Shown: positions 35,585 through 44,248, counted from the first letter of the stretch. The stretch is DNA of 64,000 nucleotides from Planococcus sp. ISL-110 (GCF_018613575.1 NZ_JAGGPX010000011.1:165482-229481); one strand, 5' to 3'. The notes: generated by a model not told the origin, from the sequence alone. A program made the numbers and translations.

Positions 35585-36751
35585 TTACTTTTTCGTTTTT
35601 TCGTATTTATTGAACATGGAAACATTCATTAATACTCCCATAGCTAAAGATAACAAAATTACCGAGGTTCCGCCATAGCTGATAAAAGGAAGTGTGACTC
35701 CAGTCAATGGAATAATGCCGGTCAGGCCGCCTAAATTCACAAAAGATTGAATTCCGATCATGCTGGCAACACCCGCTGCAAGCATTCTGGCCAGCGGATC
35801 ATGGGTGGTCATGGCAATCCAAAGCCCCCGCAATACGATAAATCCTAAACCGCCAAGAACAAATACGACTCCAAACACGCCAAGCTCCTCAGCAATGACC
35901 GACATGATGAAATCGGTATGGGGTTCAGGCAGATAACCGAGCTTCTGAATAGACTGCCCGAGCCCAAGTCCGCTCAATCCGCCGGAACCGATTGCCAGAT
36001 AGCCGTTAACGATCTGAAAACCGAATCCCAATTCGTCCGAAAAAGGATTAAAAAAGGCATCCAAGCGGCCAAGACGCTTTTCAGTAAAAATCATGTCGCC
36101 CGCAAAAATGACAAAAGGCACGATAATGATCGATGCTGCTGCCACAAAAACGCCGGCAAGCCGGATAAATGGCTTAAGACGGACGCCGCTGGCTGACATG
36201 ACGGACAAACCGACTGCACCGATGATCAGCATAGAGCCAAGATCCGGTTCAAGAAATACGGAAAACAGAACCAGCGTCAAAATAATGACCGGTGGTATGA
36301 TGGATTCATTCAATTTATTGATTGTCCCGTTATTGTATTTGTTGGAAAAAACACCAGCTAAATAAAGGATTATACCGACTTTTGCCACTTCAGAAGGCTG
36401 TACATTGGCAAAGCCGAGGCTGATCCAGCTTTTGGCGCCTCCGGCTGCAAATCCGACAAAGTGGACAGCAATCAAACCTGCAAAGATCACTGCCAGGATC
36501 GTTACCATCATCCATCGCTTTTTAAAATGCTTATACGGAAAAACCGCCGCAACTGCGAAGACAGGAAACGCAATTGCCAAATTTATTAATTGCTGTATGT
36601 AAAATCGATCTGGTTCTGAGCCGTAGTAATTGACAGACCAAGCCATGCTTGAACTGTAAATCATGATCAAGCCGAATAACGTTAAGGCCAAGTAAGTGAA
36701 AAATAAAGGGTAGTCGAAGAACTTTGCGTATTTCGTGATGTAAGATTTCAT
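35585..36751 (-). CDS. ftsW: Cell division peptidoglycan glycosyltransferase FtsW
   Basis: FtsW is a SEDS-family polymerase that works with the septal PBP. This 388-residue protein has ten or so membrane segments. SEDS signature regions are seen in GGAKSWISLGFANVQPSEVAK near residue 110 and GLTGIIPLTGVTLPFISYGG near residue 345. The catalytic aspartate region is FLEPDLGSMLI. It is not in the dcw cluster but next to pyc, the usual place in Bacillales. It is separated from ylaN by 73 bases that contain the ylaN terminator. Confidence 0.95.
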   Translation of the reverse strand: MKSYITKYAKFFDYPLFFTYLALTLFGLIMIYSSSMAWSVNYYGSEPDRFYIQQLINLAIAFPVFAVAAVFPYKHFKKRWMMVTILAVIFAGLIAVHFVGFAAGGAKSWISLGFANVQPSEVAKVGIILYLAGVFSNKYNNGTINKLNESIIPPVIILTLVLFSVFLEPDLGSMLIIGAVGLSVMSASGVRLKPFIRLAGVFVAAASIIIVPFVIFAGDMIFTEKRLGRLDAFFNPFSDELGFGFQIVNGYLAIGSGGLSGLGLGQSIQKLGYLPEPHTDFIMSVIAEELGVFGVVFVLGGLGFIVLRGLWIAMTTHDPLARMLAAGVASMIGIQSFVNLGGLTGIIPLTGVTLPFISYGGTSVILLSLAMGVLMNVSMFNKYEKTKK

Positions 36752-36788
36752 TTTTATACCTCTTTTAATTTGATGGATGATGGATTAG

Positions 36789-36821
36789 TAAAAAAACTCA
36801 AACAGAAATCGTTTGAGTTTT
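36789..36821 (-). terminator. Intrinsic terminator of ylaN
   Basis: AAAACTCAAACGAT and TCTGTTTGAGTTTT pair around a short loop, followed by T on the minus strand, upstream of ftsW. Confidence 0.88.
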
Positions 36822-36824
36822 AGA

Positions 36825-37106
36825 TCATTTATTTGTATACGCTTCGTGCAGGATGGAAAGTTTCTTTTCCAGCGTATCCATTAAATTTTTTCCAGCCTCG
36901 CGTTCGATGAGCCCCAGTTTAACCGCAAAATCGATTTCACGTGAAAGACCGAACATTTGGGTGTCAAGCACCTCTTCATATAAAGGACAAGATGGCAATG
37001 TCAAATGATCCATTTGCACCTTGATTAACTGCTCAATTTTTTCTGCGTCGGCCTTAAGGAGTTCTAAAGCCTTTAAATGGTATGTTTGTTCTTCTGTATG
37101 TTCCAT
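36825..37106 (-). CDS. ylaN: YlaN family protein (DUF1507)
   Basis: This 93-residue helical protein is essential in some Bacillales under iron-poor or normal conditions. Staphylococcal YlaN has been described as an iron(II)-binding protein that relieves repression by Fur. Visible family blocks are [21 protein letters not shown] and [19 protein letters not shown]. The ATG follows GGGGGAG. It is next to ftsW, as in Bacillus and Staphylococcus, but is transcribed as its own unit with a terminator. Confidence 0.92.
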   Translation of the reverse strand: MEHTEEQTYHLKALELLKADAEKIEQLIKVQMDHLTLPSCPLYEEVLDTQMFGLSREIDFAVKLGLIEREAGKNLMDTLEKKLSILHEAYTNK

Positions 37107-37275
37107 GAGGACTCCCCCATTAATATGAGTTTTCTTCTCTATTTTCCTGTTTAAAGTGTATCTTTTAAGAAGGGAAAATGCAAGCCTCTATACTGAAAGA
37201 GACGAATCCCTTTGGGAACTTGACATAAAAAGGTATACTGTTAAAAGAGTGACTATCTTAAATGGAGGGTTTACC

Positions 37276-37782
37276 ATGGAATTTATCATACCTTTTAAAG
37301 GTGAAGTAAAATTTAAACTGATATTGGATCCAACCGTATGGATTTTTGACGACCGCAAATTGAATCTGGAAACATATTTCCAAGAAGAGCGGATCGAAAA
37401 AGATGAGCTAGAAGATTACAAACGCGGAATGGGCGAACACTGGTCACGTGAAATCATGGAAGGCAGTACTGTGCCGCCGACCTTGAATTCAGAGAAAACT
37501 TATAAGAGCAAAGAAAAGAAAGAGATGCTGACAGGAACTTTCGGCATTCTGTTCAAGCCCTTCTTGCTGAACGCAGAACCTTATGAACATGCAAAACATG
37601 TTGTTTTTGAAACAGCACACGGAGAGTTCGATTTTCCGATTGAACACGCCAAACAATTAATCTTCAAGTTCAGCGACCACGGCAAGCCACTGAAAGAAAA
37701 TGGCCCTGTCCATGTTCTTCTTCCAGATGGTTCCAATCAGGAAAATCCGATTACTGATATCCAAGCCATCCGAGTCGAATAG
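37276..37782 (+). CDS. Conserved protein YlaL-like
   Basis: This 168-residue soluble protein begins MEFIIPFKGEVKFKLILDP and contains WIFDDRKLNLETYF near residue 25. The same pattern is found in YlaL-type proteins of Bacillus, located near ylaN and ylaI. Some databases label such proteins peptidyl-prolyl isomerases, but I see no cyclophilin, FKBP or parvulin motif. The start at 37276 follows GGAGGG by six bases; the longer frame from 37156 is upstream noise. The gene is followed by ylaI after 12 bases. Confidence 0.72.
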   Translation: MEFIIPFKGEVKFKLILDPTVWIFDDRKLNLETYFQEERIEKDELEDYKRGMGEHWSREIMEGSTVPPTLNSEKTYKSKEKKEMLTGTFGILFKPFLLNAEPYEHAKHVVFETAHGEFDFPIEHAKQLIFKFSDHGKPLKENGPVHVLLPDGSNQENPITDIQAIRVE

Positions 37783-37794
37783 GAGTGATTCAGC

Positions 37795-37998
37795 ATGCGT
37801 GTACAATGCGTAATCTGCGATAAAATTGAAGAATTAGTGGATGATACTCTTCAGGCTAAACGCCTGCGCAACAGACCCATCCACACCCACATGTGCAATG
37901 AATGCCATGACCGCATCACCAAAAGAACCAAAGAGCGCTTAGCAACCGGTTCTTTCCGCTTTTACCGCAGTTCGCGCAGCATCGAGGATGACTTCTGA
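37795..37998 (+). CDS. ylaI: YlaI family zinc-ribbon protein (DUF2197)
   Basis: This 67-residue protein has two cysteine pairs, CVICDK near residue 5 and CNECHD near residue 35, spaced like a small zinc ribbon. The basic linker contains RLRNRPIHTHM. Length and cysteine spacing match YlaI. The function is unknown; a nucleic-acid or protein-binding role would fit. Its TGA overlaps the next gene's ATG as TGATG. Confidence 0.85.
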   Translation: MRVQCVICDKIEELVDDTLQAKRLRNRPIHTHMCNECHDRITKRTKERLATGSFRFYRSSRSIEDDF

Positions 37999-38447
37999 TG
38001 AAGGTCTTAAAAGGCATCTGGATTGGTTTCTGGAGTGGGTTGATTTTAGGGCTTTTACTGAAATGGATTCAGTCCGTCACTGGCGAACAAGTATATACCC
38101 TCCTATTGAACGTTGATTTTATTCCGGTGATCGGAGATGTGCAATGGTCCGAGATTACAGAATTCATTTTCCATATGATCATTGCGCTGATCATCGGTGT
38201 GGTATTTGTTTTTATCGCGAAACGGCGCAACTATTCGTTTGGCCAATTGGTGATCATCAGTTTACTTATGTCCGCACCTTTTCCATTCCTCTATTTTCTG
38301 TTGTCTTGGCTTGCTGTAGAAGCCGACGTGCCGTCAGCCACGGATTGGGGAGCATTTCTGTATTGGATCTTTGCCCATTTGACATACGCTTTATTATTGC
38401 CGATCCTATACAAAACCTTTGAACGCAAAAACGCTGTATCTCAATGA
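37998..38447 (+). CDS. Uncharacterised membrane protein, possibly YagU/YqhR-like
   Basis: I do not recognise this 149-residue protein with certainty. Four membrane segments are visible, near residues 5-25, 50-75, 80-105 and 120-140. A pattern LKGIWIGFWSGLILGLLLKWIQ at the start and an IFHMIIALIIGVVFVFIAKRR middle segment resemble small YqhR or YagU-type membrane proteins. It is translationally coupled to ylaI through TGATG. Its last codons lie inside a perfect palindrome shared with the convergent ylaH, giving it an NAVSQ end. Confidence 0.6.
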   Translation: MKVLKGIWIGFWSGLILGLLLKWIQSVTGEQVYTLLLNVDFIPVIGDVQWSEITEFIFHMIIALIIGVVFVFIAKRRNYSFGQLVIISLLMSAPFPFLYFLLSWLAVEADVPSATDWGAFLYWIFAHLTYALLLPILYKTFERKNAVSQ

Positions 38448-38460
38448 GATACAGCGTTTT
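38428..38460. terminator. Perfect palindromic terminator inside the 3' ends of two convergent genes
   Basis: Sixteen-base arms (38428-38443 and 38445-38460) are exact reverse complements around one central base, with A and T runs outside. The arms code for the final NAVS residues of both convergent proteins. Confidence 0.9.
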
Positions 38461-38770
38461 CGCGTTTTTCGCGCCATAGGCGGATTTTATAGAGAATCAG
38501 TATGAGCGCTGCAATAACGAGCCCTTCCACAACCGGCAGGAAAAAGGCAAGAAATGTAAGCCCCAATCCCCCGACTGCCAGAAACAAGCCAATTAATACA
38601 TTTTTACCGATTGGTAATTTTTTAGCAAACCCTAATTTATAAACGAATGCCGAAAGCAGAAAAATTACCGCAAACAATGCGTATCCCGCCATTTCATAAC
38701 TCGGCAGACTCTGGTATAGAATTCGGGCTACCGGATACATATTTTCATAGACAAAAGCTTGATCGTCCAC
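38441..38770 (-). CDS. ylaH: YlaH-like membrane protein
   Basis: This 109-residue protein has three membrane segments, near residues 28-46, 56-75 and 80-95, and a basic C-terminus with LWREKREN. It matches the YlaH-like family in length and pattern (YEMAGYALFAVIFLLSAFVYKLG). It lies just downstream of typA on the same strand, as ylaH lies by ylaG in Bacillus. Its last codons share a palindrome with the convergent gene. The function is unknown. Confidence 0.82.
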   Translation of the reverse strand: MDDQAFVYENMYPVARILYQSLPSYEMAGYALFAVIFLLSAFVYKLGFAKKLPIGKNVLIGLFLAVGGLGLTFLAFFLPVVEGLVIAALILILYKIRLWREKRENAVSH

Positions 38771-38794
38771 GGGCTATACATCCTTCCAATTCAC

Positions 38795-40642
38795 TTATTC
38801 TTCGATGGCAACTTTCTTTTTCTTAGCCATACGTTCACGTTCAGCTTTATCAAGAATTTTTTTGCGCAAACGAATCGTTTGTGGTGTAATTTCACAAAAC
38901 TCATCATCATTCAAGTATTCAAGTGCTTCTTCAAGACTCATCAAACGTGCTTTTTTCATTGTTGTTGTTTGGTCTTTGTTAGCTGAACGGATGTTTGTTG
39001 CAGCTTTGATTTTTACGATGTTAACTGTCAAATCGCTGTCGCGGTTGTGTTCTCCGACGATCATGCCTTCGTAGATTTCCGCGCCGACTTCAACAAATGA
39101 AGTTCCGCGGTCTTCGATTCCCATCAAGCCGTAAGTTGAAACTTTTCCGCGCTCCATAGAAACCAATACACCTTGTCGACGTCCACCCACACGACCAGAA
39201 GCAACTGGCTGGTAGCTGTCGAATGTATGGTTGATGATTCCGTATCCGCGAGTATGTGTCAGGAATTCGGTTGTGTAACCGATCAATCCACGAGCCGGTA
39301 CGTTAAACACCAGACGGACTTGTCCGCTGCCGTTGTTTATCATATCCAACATTTCGCCTTTACGTTCACCCAATGACTCGATGATATTTCCTGTATATTC
39401 TTCAGGCACGTCCACTTGAACGCGTTCTACTGGTTCACAGCGAACTCCGTCGACCATACGTACAATAACTTCAGGTTTTGAAACTTGAATTTCAAATCCT
39501 TCACGGCGCATGTTTTCGATCAAGATCGACAAATGCAATTCTCCGCGTCCAGAAACAACCCATGCATCAGGTGAATCTGTAGGATCTACACGCAATGATA
39601 CATCAGTCTGTAACTGAGCATCCAAACGTTCCTGAATTTTTCTTGAAGTGATCCATTTACCTTCTTTACCTGCAAATGGGCTGTTGTTGACAAGGAAAGT
39701 CATTTGCAAAGTCGGCTCATCGATGCGCAGGATCGGCAATGCTTCCTGATGATCTGCAGGACAAACCGTTTCCCCTACGTTGATATCTTCCATACCCGAA
39801 ATGGCAATCAAGTCGCCAGCTTCAGCTTTTTGGATTTCAACGCGTTTAAGTCCCATGAAACCATGAATTTTTGTGACTCGGAAGTTTTTGAAAGAACCGT
39901 CAAGCTTCATTAAAGAAACCGATTGTCCAACTTCGATCGTTCCGCGGAATACGCGGCCGATACCGATACGTCCAACATAGTCATTGTAATCAAGAAGAGC
40001 AACCTGGAATTGAAGTGGCTCATCTCTGTTATCGATTGGCGCTGGTACATGTTCCAAAATCGCTTCATAAAGAACCTGCATAGTTTCTTCTTGGTCCGCA
40101 GGATCAGCAGAAAGGCTTGCTGTACCATTCATAGCTGATGCAAAGATAACAGGGAATTCCAATTGCTCGTCATTTGCTTCAAGTTCAATGAACAATTCGA
40201 TAACTTCATCAACTACTTCTTCAGGACGTGCAAAGTCGCGGTCAATTTTGTTGACAACTACAATTGGTTTCAAGTTTTGCTCGAGAGCTTTTTTCAAAAC
40301 GAATCGTGTTTGTGGCATACAGCCTTCATAAGCGTCTACTACTAGTAGAACACCGTCAACCATTTTCATGATACGTTCAACTTCTCCGCCAAAATCGGCG
40401 TGTCCAGGAGTATCTAAAATGTTGATTTTTGCATCTTTGTACTCGATAGCAGTGTTTTTTGCAAGAATCGTAATTCCACGTTCTCTCTCTATATCGTTAG
40501 AATCCATCGCACGTTCTTCGTGATGTTCGTTTGAACGGAAAATTCCAGATTGTTGTAGAAGCTGATCCACCAAAGTTGTTTTACCATGGTCAACGTGGGC
40601 AATAATTGCAATGTTTCTTAAGTCGTTACGTAAGTTAGTCAT
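38795..40642 (-). CDS. typA: Ribosome-associated GTPase TypA/BipA (YlaG)
   Basis: TypA is a translational GTPase involved in 50S assembly and stress or cold adaptation. GTPase motifs are [15 protein letters not shown] (G1), [14 protein letters not shown] (G3) and [13 protein letters not shown] (G4). EF-G-like domains and the BipA-specific C-terminal domain ([20 protein letters not shown]) follow. The ATG at 40642 gives 615 residues and follows GGAG by eight bases; the longer frame includes promoter sequence. A large palindrome covers its -10 region. Confidence 0.97.
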   Translation of the reverse strand: MTNLRNDLRNIAIIAHVDHGKTTLVDQLLQQSGIFRSNEHHEERAMDSNDIERERGITILAKNTAIEYKDAKINILDTPGHADFGGEVERIMKMVDGVLLVVDAYEGCMPQTRFVLKKALEQNLKPIVVVNKIDRDFARPEEVVDEVIELFIELEANDEQLEFPVIFASAMNGTASLSADPADQEETMQVLYEAILEHVPAPIDNRDEPLQFQVALLDYNDYVGRIGIGRVFRGTIEVGQSVSLMKLDGSFKNFRVTKIHGFMGLKRVEIQKAEAGDLIAISGMEDINVGETVCPADHQEALPILRIDEPTLQMTFLVNNSPFAGKEGKWITSRKIQERLDAQLQTDVSLRVDPTDSPDAWVVSGRGELHLSILIENMRREGFEIQVSKPEVIVRMVDGVRCEPVERVQVDVPEEYTGNIIESLGERKGEMLDMINNGSGQVRLVFNVPARGLIGYTTEFLTHTRGYGIINHTFDSYQPVASGRVGGRRQGVLVSMERGKVSTYGLMGIEDRGTSFVEVGAEIYEGMIVGEHNRDSDLTVNIVKIKAATNIRSANKDQTTTMKKARLMSLEEALEYLNDDEFCEITPQTIRLRKKILDKAERERMAKKKKVAIEE

Positions 40643-40671
40643 ATTTTCACTCCAATATTCTTTTTTCATGC

Positions 40672-40700
40672 CTATAACTGTGCTAGTATAGCACATATAG
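40672..40700. promoter_or_regulatory. typA promoter with a palindrome over the -10 region
   Basis: On the minus strand an extended -10, TGCTATACT, is at 40693-40685. It lies within CTATA-AC-TGTGCTA-GTA-TAGCACA-TATAG (plus-strand reading, 40672-40700), whose two arms pair at 12 positions. An operator is inferred from the symmetry. Confidence 0.55.
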
Positions 40701-40753
40701 GTGTAAAACCCTAAGATTTTATTTCAGGCAGTAAGCTACAGGAGGATAATCGA

Positions 40754-40951
40754 TTGAAAAGCTTAATTAAAAATACGAAATGGATCTTTGTTTTGTATTC
40801 CCTGGCAGCAATATTGGCGATGGTCGGAATCGGCTTAGCTGTTGGCCTGCGCAGTGTACTGGGGATATTGGCAGCGATCTTGATGCTGATTCTGATCATG
40901 GGCATGGGTTTCAAAAAGAAAAAAGAAATGCGGGAAGCCGGCTTACTATAA
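40754..40951 (+). CDS. ylaF: YlaF family membrane protein (DUF5325)
   Basis: This 65-residue protein begins with a TTG after AGGAGG and has two membrane segments, near residues 9-28 and 33-51, followed by a basic tail (GFKKKKEMREAG). Length and layout match YlaF of B. subtilis, which has the same neighbour (typA). The function is unknown. It is a single-gene unit ended by a shared terminator. Confidence 0.8.
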   Translation: MKSLIKNTKWIFVLYSLAAILAMVGIGLAVGLRSVLGILAAILMLILIMGMGFKKKKEMREAGLL

Positions 40952-40955
40952 GTAT

Positions 40956-40988
40956 AAAAAAAGATGCGGAAATCCGCATCTTTTTTTA
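40956..40988. terminator. Bidirectional terminator between ylaF and suhB
   Basis: AAAAGATGCGGA and TCCGCATCTTTT form a perfect stem with A and T runs, overlapping the suhB stop. Confidence 0.92.
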
Positions 40989-41777
40989 CTTGATTTTGAT
41001 ATATTTTTTTAACAGCTCCTTGTGAATGGCCGGATTGGCAGCGATGAACGTATCCTGTTTCAGCAAATTTGCCGGATCGCCCTTGAAATTCGTCGTTACT
41101 GCGCCTACTTCCTGCGCAATGACCATGCCGCCTGCAATATCCCATGGCGACAACCTCATAGAGATATAGGCATCAACACGTCCACTTGCCAAATAAGCGA
41201 GTTCGAGTGCGGCGGAACCGTAAGAACGCATTCCCCGGACATCACGAATCAACTGGATAGTCGCTTCATGGTCAAGATAACGATTCGGCACCGCCCAAGT
41301 GGCATTCATGGCTACGATTGATTCGGTTATCACCGTTTCCATAAGAGGCCGCAGCTGCTCATCGTTGTAGTATGCGCCACCGTCTTTTGCGCCGTGATAT
41401 AAATCATCATTGACGACATCGTAGATATAGCCTAGCTTGCCGACCCCATCTTCATAGATGCCCAGTGAAATAGCGAAATTCCGTTTTTGGTGAACAAAAT
41501 TCATAGTGCCATCAATCGGGTCGAGCAGCCAGATAACGCCTTCCGAACTTTGGATATCATCTCCAAAGCCTTCTTCTCCGAAAATTCGGTGGCCCGGGAA
41601 ATCTCTGCGGATACGTCCGATGAAAAACTGTTCAATTTCCTTGTCGATATTCGTCACCAGATCATTGGCATTCGATTTCGACTCAATGGTGATGTCAGAC
41701 AAAAATGAATTGCGGATCCGATGTCCCGCTTCTTTGATCAGCGATTTTATGTATTTGTCCATAGCATGCAAATCCAT
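40986..41777 (-). CDS. suhB: Inositol monophosphatase family protein (SuhB/YktC)
   Basis: This 263-residue Mg-dependent phosphatase shows the family motifs GEEGFGDD near residue 75, WLLDPIDGTMNFVHQ near residue 90, and a C-terminal SPWDIAGGMVIAQEVG. In Bacillus the yktC product is an inositol or related monophosphatase. I chose the ATG at 41777, nine bases after GGAGG; an ATG at 41762 also exists. The preceding gene is a small YkzI-like gene in the same direction with a terminator between. Confidence 0.92.
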   Translation of the reverse strand: MDLHAMDKYIKSLIKEAGHRIRNSFLSDITIESKSNANDLVTNIDKEIEQFFIGRIRRDFPGHRIFGEEGFGDDIQSSEGVIWLLDPIDGTMNFVHQKRNFAISLGIYEDGVGKLGYIYDVVNDDLYHGAKDGGAYYNDEQLRPLMETVITESIVAMNATWAVPNRYLDHEATIQLIRDVRGMRSYGSAALELAYLASGRVDAYISMRLSPWDIAGGMVIAQEVGAVTTNFKGDPANLLKQDTFIAANPAIHKELLKKYIKIK

Positions 41778-41810
41778 GTATGTATCCCTCCTCATTTGTT
41801 CCAGTATAAC

Positions 41811-41850
41811 GAAAAAGGCATCCGCTGTCTTACTTCAGCAGATGCCTTTA
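41811..41850 (-). terminator. Intrinsic terminator of the ykzI-like gene
   Basis: AAAGGCATCTGCTG and CAGCGGATGCCTTT pair around a short loop, followed by five T on the minus strand. Confidence 0.88.
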
Positions 41851-41863
41851 ATGTATAGATGGA

Positions 41864-42058
41864 TTAGAGCGCATGGAGGGCCTCCAGTTCTACGTGAATC
41901 TCTTGAAGCCGTTGCTTGCTTTTTGACATTTGATGTTCGTCTTTCTGCTGCATTGCATCAAACAATGAAGCAAGTTCATAGTCCAGTTCCAGTTTCAGCA
42001 CGTGTACATATTCCTTCTCTACATCCGCTTTGCGGATTATCTGAATCATCTGTTTCAT
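41864..42058 (-). CDS. Small helical protein, YkzI-like
   Basis: This 64-residue protein is predicted to be almost wholly helical and coiled-coil, rich in L, E, K and Q. The B. subtilis ykzI gene occupies the same slot between yktB and yktC and codes for a similar-sized protein, so the call is mainly positional. The ATG at 42058 follows AAAGGGGTG; a GTG three codons earlier lies within that site. It has its own terminator. Confidence 0.62.
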   Translation of the reverse strand: MKQMIQIIRKADVEKEYVHVLKLELDYELASLFDAMQQKDEHQMSKSKQRLQEIHVELEALHAL

Positions 42059-42229
42059 AATGAGCACCCCTTTCTCATCATACTCCGAAAATTCTGACTA
42101 GTCTTGTTACTATTATTATAATACCACCTTATTCAAATGAAATCCATTGGCAGAATCGTATTTATATTCTTTTTTCCCGAACTTCGTTAAAATGAAACCT
42201 GATTACCTAATTATAAGGAGGATATTTAC

Positions 42230-42871
42230 TTGAAATCTTATTGGAATGAACAGGATTTTGAAGTTTTCAATACCCCAGGACTGGATGCCAGGATGGCTGC
42301 ATTAAAAAAATATATCCGCCCGAAGTTCGAAGAGCTTGGCACTGAGTTCTCATCGTTCTTCTCCGGAACCACCGGAGATGAGTTTTTCCCTCATGTCGCC
42401 AAGCACATGCGAAGAACCGTCAATCCACCAAACGACAGCTGGGTGGCATTCGCCCCTTACAAAAGAGGATATAAAGCCGTTCCCCATTTTCAAATCGGCA
42501 TGTGGGGAAGCCATGTATTCGTCATCCTTGCGGTGATTTATGAAGCGCCGAATAAACCGGCGATGGCTGAAAACCTGATGCATTCGGATGTATTGGATCT
42601 TCTTCCGGATGACTTTGTCGCTTCCGGAGACCATATGAAGCCGCAGTCTGATACCTTGATCCAATTGGGTGATGAAGGAATTGAAAAATTGCTGATCCGT
42701 CTGCGCGATGTTAAAAAAGGCGAATTTGTGATCGGCCGCCATTTAACAAAAGAACAGGCCGCTTCTTTAAATAAAGAGCAGTTTCTCCAATTTGCCGGAG
42801 AAACCTTCGAGGCCCTGCTTCCTGTCTATAATGCCTTGCTTCAACCAATAAAAGAACCTGTCAGCCGCTGA
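42230..42871 (+). CDS. yktB: YktB family protein (DUF1054/UPF0637)
   Basis: This 213-residue protein starts with TTG after AAGGAGG. The pattern YWNEQDFEVFNTPGLDARM and the block WVAFAPYKRGYKAVPHFQIG fit the UPF0637 family, for which a structure but no function is known. The C-terminal helix FAGETFEALLPVYNALL matches the family. It sits between the yktA and suhB homologues, as in B. subtilis. Its stop codon is in the loop of the terminator hairpin. Confidence 0.88.
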   Translation: MKSYWNEQDFEVFNTPGLDARMAALKKYIRPKFEELGTEFSSFFSGTTGDEFFPHVAKHMRRTVNPPNDSWVAFAPYKRGYKAVPHFQIGMWGSHVFVILAVIYEAPNKPAMAENLMHSDVLDLLPDDFVASGDHMKPQSDTLIQLGDEGIEKLLIRLRDVKKGEFVIGRHLTKEQAASLNKEQFLQFAGETFEALLPVYNALLQPIKEPVSR

Positions 42872-42888
42872 GGCTGCAGGTTCTTTTT
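42851..42888 (+). terminator. Intrinsic terminator of yktB overlapping its 3' end
   Basis: AAAGAACCTG and CAGGTTCTTT form the outer stem and AGCC/GGCT the inner one, followed by T. The yktB stop codon is in the loop. Confidence 0.85.
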
Positions 42889-42892
42889 GCTG

Positions 42893-43171
42893 TCACTTCT
42901 TTTTTATCTTGATGACTTCGCTGCCATTCCCTGCTTTCATTTCTTTTATAACCGGGAAACTGGCATAGCCGCTTTCTTCCTCAAATTCACGGAAATAAGT
43001 TTTTTCTTCCGATATCGCAGGAACTACCTGCTTGAATTTGCGGTAACGCGTCAGCAGATCCTCTCTGTTGATGCCTTTTTCATAAGCCAGTTCAATGCCC
43101 TCGAAAAAACTTACGACATCAATGATTTCTTCTGTTGACCATTCAATTGAAAATGGATAGGAATAATCCAT
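42893..43171 (-). CDS. yktA: YktA family protein (UPF0223)
   Basis: This 92-residue protein has the UPF0223 pattern: SYPFSIEWSTEEIIDVVSFF at the start, then INREDLLTRYRKFKQVVPA and FREFEEESGYASFPVIKEM. The function is unknown. The ATG at 43171 follows a GAGGG site; the longer frame goes into the upstream flavoprotein gene. It is transcribed after the nitronate-monooxygenase gene with a 16-base gap. Confidence 0.88.
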   Translation of the reverse strand: MDYSYPFSIEWSTEEIIDVVSFFEGIELAYEKGINREDLLTRYRKFKQVVPAISEEKTYFREFEEESGYASFPVIKEMKAGNGSEVIKIKKK

Positions 43172-43187
43172 CCTTTCATCCCTCTTT

Positions 43188-44153
43188 TCATTCAGTGATT
43201 GCCCATTTTCTGCGGATTTCGCCAGCCTGTCTGACCATGTCCTCAAACAGTTCCTGAACCGTCGGAACATCTTTGATCAGCCCTGTGACTTGCCCGGCCC
43301 AGCCAAAGCCCTGATCTTTTTTACCATCGTAGATAAAGCGCTTATTGGCTTCACCGCTGATATATTCTTTTAAGGCCTCGTATGTAGGTGTCTGGCTTTC
43401 GATTTCCAGAATCCTGTCAGTCCAGCCGCTTCGCAAGGTCCGCGCCGGAGCACCGATGCTGCGTTTGATGATGACCGTATCATTCTCGGAGCTATTGATC
43501 AGCTGCTCTTTATAGGCTGCTGAAGCATGTACACATTCTTTCGTGGCAATAAAGCGCGTACCCATTTCAATTCCTTCAGCCCCAAGTGCGTGAGCGGCCA
43601 TCCATCCTCGACCATCGCCAATTCCACCCGATGCAATTACTGGAATTTTCACGGCATCAACCACTTGCGGAATCAACACCATTGTCCCGATATCGTCACG
43701 ACCCAAATGTCCGCCGCCCTCCTGGCCGACGACCATCACAGCATCTGCACCCAGACTTTCAGCTTTTTCAGCCTGTCTTCTGGCAGCCACCAGGACCAGC
43801 TTTTTGATATCCGTTCCTTTCAGCTGTTCAAATATCGGCGTCGGATTTCCACCCGTCATCGAAACGACCGGCACTTTTTCTTCAATCGCCACAGCCAGCA
43901 TATGAGAAAATGCACGGCCATGATCGCCAATCGCAAAATTAACACCAAAAGGCTTGTCCGTCAATCTTCTCACTTTCCTAATTTCTTTCCGCAGCTCTTC
44001 AGGCGTAGAAAGACTCATTGCCGTTATTTGTCCAAGACCTCCAGCATTCGAAACCGAGGCCGCTAATTCTGCGTAAGCTAAATATGCCAAGCCTCCCTGA
44101 ATGATGGGATAGCGGATTCCCAACAGCTCTGTCACTCTCGTTTTGAATTCCAT
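43188..44153 (-). CDS. NAD(P)H-dependent flavin oxidoreductase, nitronate monooxygenase family
   Basis: This 321-residue TIM-barrel FMN enzyme resembles nitronate monooxygenases and FabK-type enoyl reductases. Motifs are YPIIQGGLAYLAYAELAAAVSNAG-like sequence near the N-terminus, VMVVGQEGGGHLGR and IPVIASGGIGDGRGWMAAHALGAEG. The substrate is not clear. I chose the ATG at 44153, which follows AAAGGAG; the longer frame runs upstream without a site. It is divergent from speA and probably co-transcribed with yktA. Confidence 0.87.
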   Translation of the reverse strand: MEFKTRVTELLGIRYPIIQGGLAYLAYAELAASVSNAGGLGQITAMSLSTPEELRKEIRKVRRLTDKPFGVNFAIGDHGRAFSHMLAVAIEEKVPVVSMTGGNPTPIFEQLKGTDIKKLVLVAARRQAEKAESLGADAVMVVGQEGGGHLGRDDIGTMVLIPQVVDAVKIPVIASGGIGDGRGWMAAHALGAEGIEMGTRFIATKECVHASAAYKEQLINSSENDTVIIKRSIGAPARTLRSGWTDRILEIESQTPTYEALKEYISGEANKRFIYDGKKDQGFGWAGQVTGLIKDVPTVQELFEDMVRQAGEIRRKWAITE

Positions 44154-44238
44154 ACACTCACTCCTTTTCTCTCTGTATGTCATGTATTCGCTTCTGCAGC
44201 AGGAAATCCTCTTATTTTTTACTATAGGGGGTGGCATC

Positions 44239-44248
44239 ATGCTATAAT
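44239..44248 (+). promoter_or_regulatory. Extended -10 promoter of speA
   Basis: TGCTATAAT (44240-44248) is an extended -10 with a perfect hexamer; no good -35 is visible. It lies about 40 bases before the speA start. Confidence 0.55.

Noticed and set aside
43527-44066. Frame of about 179 codons opposite the nitronate-monooxygenase gene
   Set aside because: It has a histidine/arginine/serine-rich composition, no binding site and lies opposite a recognisable enzyme.
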